This document shows, in pieces, positions 58,154-64,000 of a stretch of DNA of 64,000 bases. Below the pieces are notes generated by a model, which saw nothing but the letters and a program-made list of their open reading frames with translations, made no database searches and was not told where the DNA came from. The position numbers were made by a program, and so were the translations under genes. The DNA is taken from NCBI RefSeq assembly GCF_014649535.1, contig NZ_BMTF01000016.1:107138-171137 (forward strand), written 5' to 3'. This DNA comes from Streptomyces gelaticus. GTDB lineage: Bacteria > Actinomycetota > Actinomycetes > Streptomycetales > Streptomycetaceae. Positions within the stretch are counted from its first letter, which is position 1, and each line of letters begins with the position of its first letter.

Positions 58154-59119
58154 TCAGGTGGTTCGGGGGGCGGCGGCGAGGGCGGCGCGGAGGTGGCCGT
58201 CGGACGCGGTCAGCAGGGTGGCGGCGGTGGGGCCGTCGACCTGGCCGAGGATGGTGAGGATGGCGTTCTTCACCTCGCCGTCGGTCGCGGCGAGCGCGGC
58301 CTCGATCTCCGCGTCGGACGCCCCGGTGGCGAGCGAGACGATCCTGCGGGAGCGGGCGCGCAGCTTCTCGTTGGAGGCGCGGACGTCGACCATCAGATTC
58401 CCGTAGGTCTTGCCGAGCCGGATCATTGTGATCGTCGAGATCATGTTGAGGACGAGCTTCTGGGCGGTGCCCGCCTTGAGCCGGGTGGAGCCGGTGAGCA
58501 GCTCCGGGCCGACGACGACCTCGATGCCGTGCTCCGCCGCGGCGCCCAGTGCGGAGTCCGCGTTGCAGGCCAGCCCGATGGTCAGCGCGCCCTTTCGGCG
58601 GGCGTGCTCGACGGCGCCGATCGCGTACGGCGTACGGCCGGAGGCGGAGATGCCGACCACGGTGTCGTCGGCGGTGAGCTCCAGCGCGTCGAGGTCGGCG
58701 GCGGCCAGCTCCTTGCTGTCCTCGGCGCCCTCGACGGCCTTGACCATGGCGGACGGGCCGCCCGCGATCAGGCCGATGACCTCGGAGGGGTCGGTGTTGA
58801 AGGTGGGCGGGCACTCGCTGGCGTCGAGCACGCCGAGCCGGCCGGCGGTGCCCGCGCCCGCGTAGATCAGCCGGCCGCCGCGGGCCATGCGTTCCGCGGT
58901 GCCGTCGATGGCGGCGGCTATCTCGGGCAGCCGGGCGCCGACGGCGGCCGGGACGGACTGGTCCTCGCCGTTCATGATGCGGGCGATCTCAAGAGTGCCG
59001 AGCCGGTCGATCTCGGCGAGCTCGGGCCGGAACGCCTCCGTGGTGAGCGTCGCGAGCTGGGCGCGCAGCTCGCCGTAGCCTTCGGAGGCGGTGGGGTCGG
59101 CGTCGGTGGAGGAGGTCAT
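58154..59119 (-). CDS. murQ: N-acetylmuramic acid-6-phosphate etherase
   Basis: 321 aa SIS-domain lyase that cleaves the lactyl ether of MurNAc-6-P to GlcNAc-6-P and lactate. Signature: GRLIYAGAGTAGRLGVLDASECPPTF near residues 82-107 (trimmed), LIAGGPSAMVKAVEGAEDS, VVGISASGRTPYAIGAVEHA, and the catalytic Glu in the ASECPPTF region. The GlcNAc-6-P formed would feed NagA (31287). It follows the RpiR gene by about 70 bases and precedes the PTS gene, making a three-gene unit. Confidence 0.96.
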   Translation of the reverse strand: MTSSTDADPTASEGYGELRAQLATLTTEAFRPELAEIDRLGTLEIARIMNGEDQSVPAAVGARLPEIAAAIDGTAERMARGGRLIYAGAGTAGRLGVLDASECPPTFNTDPSEVIGLIAGGPSAMVKAVEGAEDSKELAAADLDALELTADDTVVGISASGRTPYAIGAVEHARRKGALTIGLACNADSALGAAAEHGIEVVVGPELLTGSTRLKAGTAQKLVLNMISTITMIRLGKTYGNLMVDVRASNEKLRARSRRIVSLATGASDAEIEAALAATDGEVKNAILTILGQVDGPTAATLLTASDGHLRAALAAAPRTT

Positions 59120-59189
59120 GGAGGGCGGCTCTGCTTTCTCGGTCTCGTGCGGTTCAGCGGGTGCGGGGGTTCGCGGATCGGCGGGACGG

Positions 59190-60110
59190 TCAGCGCGGGC
59201 GCGGGGTGTGGCGGTGGGCCAGCGCCTCGTAGGAGGCGGCGAGGGCCGGAGCCGCTGTCTCGTACGTGCGCTGCGCGACGCCTATGAACAGGCAGTCGAC
59301 GACGAGGAGCTGGCTCGTACGGCTCGACATGGCGGCGGGCCGCAGCTCGCTCTCCCGGGCGGTGGATGTGGTCAGTACGTGGTCGGCGTACTGCGTGACG
59401 GGGCCGTCGGGGCGGCCGGTGATCGCGATCGTCGTCGCGCCGCGGTCGAAGGCGACCCGCAGCGGCTCGATGACGTCGTCCGTGGAGCCGGAGTGCGTGA
59501 TCGCGATGGCCACATCGCCGGAGCGGAGCTGCACCGCGTTGGTCACCGCGAGGTGCGGGTCCGTGTGGGAGTGCGCGATCAGGCCGATCCGGGCCATCTT
59601 CTGCGCGAGGTCCTGGCCGACGAGCGAGGAGGCGCCCACGCCGTAGATGTCGATGCGCCGGGCGGTGGCGGCGGCGGCCACGGCGGCACCGAGCTGGACG
59701 GTGTCGAGCCCCGCGGCCGTGTCGGCGAGGGTCTGCTGCTCGTCGTAGGCCAGCTTGGCGACCACATCGGCGATCGGGTCGTCGACCGCTATGTCGGCGG
59801 TGACGGAGGGGGCCCGGCCGGACTGCTGGTGAGCGGCGAGCCCGGCGAGGGCCAGGCGCAGATCGCGGTAGCCGGGGTAGCCGAGGAGGCGGGCGGTGCG
59901 GACCACGGTCGCCTCGCTGGTGCCGGTGAGCTCGGCGAGACCGGTGACCGTGAGGGCTGCGCAGCCGGCCGGGTCACCGGCCACGGCCTCGGCGACGCGC
60001 TGCATGGAACGGGTCATCGAAGGCGCGAGCGTGCGCACCTTGGCCGCGAGGGCTGCCGGGGCGGGCGGGGAGTCGGCGGTGCTGAAACTTTCCTTCAGGT
60101 CATTGGTCAC
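59190..60110 (-). CDS. MurR/RpiR-family regulator
   Basis: 306 aa. N-terminal RpiR HTH: LAPSMTRSMQRVAEAVAGDP, VTGLAELTGTSEATVVRTAR, LLGYPGYRDLRLALAG. C-terminal SIS domain about 135-270 (RRIDIYGVGASSLVGQDLAQ, DVAIAITHSGSTDDVIEPL, GATTIAITGRPDGPVTQYAD) binds a phosphosugar. By context it senses MurNAc-6-P and represses murQ and the PTS gene. Starts GTG 60110; a palindrome (60113-60129) overlaps the start, so it is autoregulated. Confidence 0.92.
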   Translation of the reverse strand: MTNDLKESFSTADSPPAPAALAAKVRTLAPSMTRSMQRVAEAVAGDPAGCAALTVTGLAELTGTSEATVVRTARLLGYPGYRDLRLALAGLAAHQQSGRAPSVTADIAVDDPIADVVAKLAYDEQQTLADTAAGLDTVQLGAAVAAAATARRIDIYGVGASSLVGQDLAQKMARIGLIAHSHTDPHLAVTNAVQLRSGDVAIAITHSGSTDDVIEPLRVAFDRGATTIAITGRPDGPVTQYADHVLTTSTARESELRPAAMSSRTSQLLVVDCLFIGVAQRTYETAAPALAASYEALAHRHTPRPR

Positions 60111-60112
60111 AT

Positions 60113-60129
60113 TTGAAAGATATTTTCAA
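60113..60129. promoter_or_regulatory. MurR/RpiR operator candidate overlapping the start
   Basis: TTGAAA-GATAT-TTTCAA, perfect 6+6 dyad three bases before the GTG of the regulator. Fits the GAAA-N-TTTC style of RpiR sites. Confidence 0.7.
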
Positions 60130-60256
60130 CCGGGTTGCCCGTCAACCCCCCTTTGGTCCCGCTCTCGTCGGTGCCCCGGCCCGCCGCCTCCGACAGCGCG
60201 GAAACGGAAGCGGCGGGCGCGCGAGGCGGGTTCGCGGCCGGGGTGACAATGGGCCC

Positions 60257-60625
60257 ATGGAGATGAACCCCCTGGAACAGGCGTTGCACACGGCCCGCGC
60301 GCTGGTCATGGCCGATCTCGCCGCAGGTGACGTCGCCGAGGCCGGGATCGTCTCGCTGGTCGAGGACGCGGTGACGCACCGCCGCTGGTGGGTGGAGCAG
60401 TGGCCGGACGGTGCCGCGTTCGTGGTCGGACTCGTCGCCCAGGACGTGCAGGACGCGCTGCTCGAACGGTACGGGCGCTGGCCGCTCTGCCCGGTCTGTG
60501 ACGCCGGGGACCCGCACGCACTCGATGTCGAACCCGAACTGGGCCCGGACCCGCACTGGGTGTGCACCAAGGCCGCGGTGGCCGTGGCGCCGGTCGGTTC
60601 GCTGAACGGGATACTGCGGCGGTGA
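60257..60625 (+). CDS. small conserved protein, first of an overlapping pair
   Basis: 122 aa. MEMNPLEQALHTARALVMADLA, EAGIVSLVEDAVTHRRWWVE, LVAQDVQDALLERYGRWPLC, and a CPVC-like pair (PLCPVC) followed later by HWVCTK, so a zinc ribbon is possible. GACAAT six bases before the ATG suggests leaderless translation. It overlaps the next start by four bases (GTGA). Function unknown. Confidence 0.75.
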   Translation: MEMNPLEQALHTARALVMADLAAGDVAEAGIVSLVEDAVTHRRWWVEQWPDGAAFVVGLVAQDVQDALLERYGRWPLCPVCDAGDPHALDVEPELGPDPHWVCTKAAVAVAPVGSLNGILRR

Positions 60626-60897
60626 CCGTCTACATCGACCCGCCCGAGTGGCCGGGGCACGGGCGGCTCTGGTCGCACCTGGTCAGCGACGTCTCCTTCG
60701 AGGAGTTGCACGCCTTCGCGGCGTCCATCGGCTGCCCGCCGCGCGCGTTCGAGCGGGACCACTACGACGTACCGCAGACGCGGTACGAGGACGCGGTGCG
60801 GGCCGGGGCGAAGGAGATCGGCTCGAAGGAACTCGTCCGCCGGATCACGGAGGCGGGGCTGCGGCGCCCCAAGGGACGGCCCGCGCCGGGCACCTGA
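60622..60897 (+). CDS. DUF4031-domain small protein
   Basis: 91 aa from the GTG at 60622 overlapping the preceding stop. TVYIDPPEWPGHGRLWSHLV and FAASIGCPPRAFERDHYDVP are the DUF4031 signature, followed by a basic C-terminal tail (RRITEAGLRRPKGRPAPG). The pair with the zinc-ribbon-like gene is transcribed together. No function is known to me for DUF4031. Confidence 0.85.
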   Translation: MTVYIDPPEWPGHGRLWSHLVSDVSFEELHAFAASIGCPPRAFERDHYDVPQTRYEDAVRAGAKEIGSKELVRRITEAGLRRPKGRPAPGT

Positions 60898-60947
60898 CGC
60901 ACGGTGCCGGACGCGGGCCGGAGGATGCCGGACGAGGCCGGGCGGGG

Positions 60948-62249
60948 TCAGCCGGCGGAAGGGCTCGCGTCCGCGCACGCCTCCACGGCTGCCCCCTGCC
61001 GCACGGGCGTGCCCTCCTTCGCGGACGCCCCCGACGACACCGCGGCGGGCGACCCCGTCACCCGGCGCGTCCTGCCCCCGCCCTGGAGCCGCAGCGAGCA
61101 CACCACGGCCACCAGCGCCAGAACCATCATCGCCGCGCCGGCCCACGCGGTCGCTTCGAAACCGAAGTCCGCGTCGATCACCGCGCCGCCCAGCCAGGGG
61201 CCGCTCGTGTTGCCGAGGTTGAACGCGGCGGTCGTCGTCGCGCCGGCCAGTGTCGGGGCGGCGCCCGCGACGTTGAACATCCGGGCGTTCAGCGCCGGGG
61301 CCGTGTAGAACGAGGACAGGCCCAGCAGGAACGAGAGCCCGACCACGGCGACCGGGCTCGACGCGAACAGCGCCAGTGCGACCAGGAGAACCGTCGACGC
61401 CGCGATACCGCTCATCAGCACGCCGAAGAGATGTGCGTCCGCGACCCGGCCGCCGATCGTCGTACCGACCAGCGCGCCGATCCCGAACAGCGCGAGCACC
61501 GTCGGCACCCAGCCCGAGTCCAGCCCGGCGACATCCGTCAGCAGCGGGGCGAGATAGCTGAACGCGCAGAAGACGCCGCCCGCGGCGAGTGCCGTGATCA
61601 CGATCGACAGCCACACCTGCCGGTCCCGGTAGATGCTCATCTCCTGCTTGAGCCGCGGCTTCTGCTCCGGCAGCGGAATGCGCGGAATCAGCGTCGTCAC
61701 CCCGACCAGCGCCACGGCGGACGCCGCGCCCACGGCCCAGAACGCCGACCGCCAGCCGAAGTTCTCACCGAGGAACGCCCCCAGGGGCACGCCCAGCACA
61801 TTGGCGATCGACAGACCGCCGATCATCACGGCCATCGCGCGGGCCCGCGCGTTCACCGGCACCATCGCGATGGCGACCGCCGCCCCCACCGCCCAGAACC
61901 CGGCACAGGCGAACGCGCTCACCACCCGGGACGCGAAGAGCACCTCGTACGTCGGCGCCAGCGCGCCCGCGACCTGACCGAGGCCGAAGACGGAGATCAG
62001 GGCGATCAGCGTGGTGCGGCGCGGCAGCCGGAGCGTGGCCACGGCGAGCAACGGGGCGCCGATCACCATGCCGATCGCGAAGGCGGATATGAGGAGTCCG
62101 GCACGGGGGATCGACACGTTCATGTCGTCGGCGATGGGCGGCAGCAGCCCGGAGAGCATGAATTCACTGGTTCCCAGGGCGAAGACCGAGAGACCCAGGA
62201 TGTATACGGCCAGGGGCATACGAGAGCGGCGAACAGCAGAGTCGGGCAT
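60948..62249 (-). CDS. MFS drug/metabolite exporter (DHA1, Cmx/CmrA-like)
   Basis: 433 aa, about twelve membrane helices. DHA1 motifs: LSVFALGTSEFMLSGLLPPI (motif D1 region), GMVIGAPLLAVATLRLPRRT (motif A variant), GLSIANVLGVPLGAFLGENF (motif C, antiporter signature G-xxx-GPxxGG-like). The sequence start resembles the chloramphenicol/efflux Cmx family of Streptomyces. The C-terminal tail is a 40-residue soluble extension. Substrate unproven. ATG 62249 preferred; a TTG at 62261 is in frame. Confidence 0.88.
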   Translation of the reverse strand: MPDSAVRRSRMPLAVYILGLSVFALGTSEFMLSGLLPPIADDMNVSIPRAGLLISAFAIGMVIGAPLLAVATLRLPRRTTLIALISVFGLGQVAGALAPTYEVLFASRVVSAFACAGFWAVGAAVAIAMVPVNARARAMAVMIGGLSIANVLGVPLGAFLGENFGWRSAFWAVGAASAVALVGVTTLIPRIPLPEQKPRLKQEMSIYRDRQVWLSIVITALAAGGVFCAFSYLAPLLTDVAGLDSGWVPTVLALFGIGALVGTTIGGRVADAHLFGVLMSGIAASTVLLVALALFASSPVAVVGLSFLLGLSSFYTAPALNARMFNVAGAAPTLAGATTTAAFNLGNTSGPWLGGAVIDADFGFEATAWAGAAMMVLALVAVVCSLRLQGGGRTRRVTGSPAAVSSGASAKEGTPVRQGAAVEACADASPSAG

Positions 62250-62299
62250 GACAGCTGCCAACAGCGCTCACGGCCCCGGAATTCCCCCGCCGCCGCTCG

Positions 62300-62974
62300 T
62301 CAGTGGCTGAGCAGCTCCCATTCGGTCAGCAGGTTCTGCCGCGCCCGCGGCTCCCAGTGCTCCGCCCCGTGCGGCGTACGGAACAGCCGCGGCAGCCCGA
62401 GCAACTGGCTCAGCACGGTGGCCCGCCCCTCCCGGAAGGCGTCGTCGGGCACGAAGCCGTACTCCTCGCGCACCTGCGCCGCGTACGTCGCGTAATCCCT
62501 CGGGGCCGCCGCGAGGACGGCCAGATCCGCGTCGCAGAGCACCTCGCCGTTGGTGTCGCCCTCCGCCGGGTCGTGGGTGACGGTCAGCCGCACCAGACGG
62601 GCCACCTCGGCCGTGACCCCGTCCGGCACGCCGGCCTCCGTCAGGGCGCGCTCGGCGAGTGCCGCGCTGCGCTCCTCGTTCTCGGACCGGTCGGGCCGGT
62701 ACACCGCGTCGTGGAACCAGGCGGCGAGGCGTACCGCGTCCGGGTCGGCCGCGTACCCGGCGAGCGTGTCGATGTGATCGAGCACCGCGACCAGGTGCGC
62801 GGTGGTGTGGTACCGCCGCTGCGGCTCGGCCCAGCGCGCCAGGAGGTTGTCGGCGTACGGCGCGGGATCGGGCCCGGCGGCGCTGCCGCGGGCGGCGACC
62901 AGGCAGTCGTGCCAGCGGCGGTGCAGGAGCCCGTCGTCCGCGCTGCCGGGAAGGGCCTGAGCCGTGTCGTCCAT
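62300..62974 (-). CDS. HD-domain metal-dependent hydrolase-like protein
   Basis: 224 aa. Helical HD-superfamily pattern: PQRRYHTTAHLVAVLDHID (first His), AAWFHDAVYRPDRSENEERS (HD pair), LTVTHDPAEGDTNGEVLCDA (further His/Asp). This YHxxxH-x-WFHDxxY layout is that of predicted phosphohydrolases of unknown substrate in actinobacteria. TAACCT six bases before the ATG is consistent with a leaderless transcript; a GGAG also overlaps. Ends 51 bases from the MFS start on the same strand, so they may be co-transcribed. Confidence 0.85.
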   Translation of the reverse strand: MDDTAQALPGSADDGLLHRRWHDCLVAARGSAAGPDPAPYADNLLARWAEPQRRYHTTAHLVAVLDHIDTLAGYAADPDAVRLAAWFHDAVYRPDRSENEERSAALAERALTEAGVPDGVTAEVARLVRLTVTHDPAEGDTNGEVLCDADLAVLAAAPRDYATYAAQVREEYGFVPDDAFREGRATVLSQLLGLPRLFRTPHGAEHWEPRARQNLLTEWELLSH

Positions 62975-63000
62975 GCTCCGAGGTTAGAGGGTCCGGACGG

Positions 63001-63231
63001 GCCTGCGGCTTCCACGCGGGGGACGCCTCGGTGATGTGGCGGGTCTGCGGCACCGAGCCCGCCCGGGGCGTACGCGTCGGGGCACAGGTCTCGTACCGCG
63101 ACCTGGCGGGCTTCGGACGCCGCGCCATGGACGTACCGGCCGTCGAACTCGCCGCCGAAGTGGCCTGCCGGATCGATGCGTTGTGGGTGTTCGCGGAGGC
63201 AGCCGGGTCCCGGGTCTCGTACGTCAAACCG
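63001..63231 (+). pseudogene. remnant of a LamB/YcsF-family (5-oxoprolinase subunit A, pxpA) gene
   Basis: One frame reads ACGFHAGDASVMWRVCG, GVRVGAQVSYRDLAGFGRRA and AGSRVSYVKPH, the family's first third in order. The N-terminal DLNCDLGE segment is missing and everything after KPH (normally GALYN) decays into unrelated sequence. The frame is open but has no start or ribosome site. Only about 75 of the usual 250 residues survive. Several conserved positions have drifted. It lies between the HD-protein gene and the copper ATPase and contributes no product. Confidence 0.75.
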
Positions 63232-63357
63232 CACCGACCACGACGACGGGTGGTTACCCGGCGTTGGGCGTCGTCAGGAGCCCGCGCTGACGGCCGCGGC
63301 CGTCACGACGGGTCGGGCAGCCCGTAGTGGTCCGCGGTGATCCACATCGTCACGGCA

Positions 63358-63401
63358 ACGCGATCTGCCAGGAGACCCGTTGGCCTCCTGGCAGATCGCG
63401 T
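63358..63401 (-). terminator. terminator of the copper ATPase gene
   Basis: ACGCGATCTGCCAGGAG and CTCCTGGCAGATCGCGT form a perfect 17-bp stem over a ten-base loop. Confidence 0.85.
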
Positions 63402-63417
63402 CGAGGTGTGCCGTCGC

Positions 63418-64000
63418 TCACTCCGCCGCCCTGAAGCCCCGCAGCCGCAGCGAGTTGCCGACCACGAAGACCGAGGAGAACGCCATCGCGGCGCCCGCGA
63501 TCATCGGGTTGAGCAGCCCGGCCGCGGCGAGCGGCAGAGCGGCCACGTTGTAGGCGAAGGCCCAGAACAGGTTCGTACGGATGGTGCCGAGGGTCTTGCG
63601 CGACAGCCGGATGGCGTCCGCGGCGGCCCGCAGGTCCCCGCGCACCAGCGTCAGGTCGCCGGCCTCGATCGCGGCGTCCGTGCCGGTCCCCATCGCCAGG
63701 CCCAGATCGGCCTGGGCGAGGGCGGCCGCGTCGTTGACCCCGTCGCCGACCATGGCGACCGAACGTCCCTCGGCCTGGAGCTTCTTGACGACGTCGACCT
63801 TGTCCTGAGGCATGACCTCCGCGTACACCTCGTCGATCCCGACCTCGGCCGCGACCGCCTCGGCCACCGCCCGGTTGTCGCCGGTCAGCAGGATCGGGGC
63901 GAGGCCCAGGGCCCGCAGCCGCTCGATGGCCTGGGCGCTGGTGTCCTTGACCGCGTCGGCGACTTCGAGCACGGCTCGTGCCTCGCCGTCCCAGGCGACG
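63418..64000 (-). CDS. copA: C-terminal part of heavy-metal (copper) P1B-type ATPase, runs off the window
   Basis: The last 193 aa are present; the N-terminal metal-binding, membrane and phosphorylation regions lie beyond the edge. Visible are the end of the ATP-binding/P domain (ILLTGDN, SVAMVGDGVNDAAALAQADL) and the last two membrane helices (TIRTNLFWAFAYNVAALPLA, GLLNPMIAGAAMAFSSVFVV with N-S-L-R-L following). The YN-x4-P and M-x-x-SS pair of these helices is typical of Cu+-exporting CopA. Length and order are normal for the end of the protein. Confidence 0.92.
   Translation of the reverse strand, partial: VAWDGEARAVLEVADAVKDTSAQAIERLRALGLAPILLTGDNRAVAEAVAAEVGIDEVYAEVMPQDKVDVVKKLQAEGRSVAMVGDGVNDAAALAQADLGLAMGTGTDAAIEAGDLTLVRGDLRAAADAIRLSRKTLGTIRTNLFWAFAYNVAALPLAAAGLLNPMIAGAAMAFSSVFVVGNSLRLRGFRAAE

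Overview
The window is a high-GC actinobacterial chromosome segment. Codon bias, mycothiol-lineage gene content, the msiK, cdgB, groEL2 and nagKA families, DasR-type operators and rare TTA codons all point to Streptomyces. Most of it looks like core chromosome, in an order that resembles the cysS-msiK-cdgB-nagKA-otsBA-thrC-groEL2-murQ stretch of model streptomycetes (from memory, not searched). Accessory insertions are scattered through it.

Layout: 0-7.3 kb holds a PPOX flavoprotein, cysS, rlmB, a DoxX membrane protein, a sugar nucleotidyltransferase, a small exported protein and msiK (ATPase shared by sugar importers). A tRNA-Thr(TGT) follows. 7.6-9.1 kb is a regulator divergent from a secreted I36-type inhibitor. 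9.3-13.7 kb is a three-gene minus-strand block: FAD amine oxidase, ThDP enzyme, and Glu/Leu/Val dehydrogenase. 13.7-17.8 kb has a rhomboid-like protein, an APH(6)-type kinase, a GNAT enzyme, a pentapeptide protein, an unknown and a broken Rpn-like nuclease gene. 17.8-24.0 kb carries a two-component system divergent from an HbpS-like exported haem-binding protein, a beta-propeller fragment, and M1 and M4 metallopeptidases. 24.3-29.1 kb has terD, arfB, a flavin reductase, the diguanylate cyclase cdgB and a CBM protein.

29.2-35.3 kb is sugar metabolism: a GatY-type aldolase, a PfkB kinase, nagA-nagK with a DasR box, and an orphan sugar-binding lipoprotein. 35.4-40.8 kb makes compatible solutes (otsB, otsA, gpgS), interrupted by a second regulator/secreted-protein pair. 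40.9-45.3 kb contains a SAM-I riboswitch ahead of thrC, a ThiS/MoaD-like protein, a cold-shock protein and groEL2 with two CIRCE operators. 45.5-52.5 kb is accessory: a lipase-like protein, an HTH protein, two small secreted proteins and an FtsX-type ABC transporter with lower GC at third codon positions. 52.6-54.7 kb is a P450/ferredoxin pair controlled by a divergent TetR. 55-56.5 kb has two overlapping small genes (one with a TTA codon) and a Uma2 protein. 56.5-60.1 kb is a MurNAc operon (murR-murQ-PTS). The end has small genes, an MFS exporter, an HD protein, a pxpA remnant and the C-terminus of a copper P-type ATPase.

The recurring biology is amino-sugar and cell-wall recycling (msiK, nagKA, murQ/PTS, L,D-transpeptidase) combined with stress protection (trehalose, glucosylglycerate, cold shock, GroEL, HbpS). 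The most noteworthy items are the SAM riboswitch on thrC, the HbpS/two-component locus with a perfect 20-bp palindrome, the repeated regulator/secreted-protein cassette, and the small secreted protein next to a dedicated FtsX-type ABC transporter.
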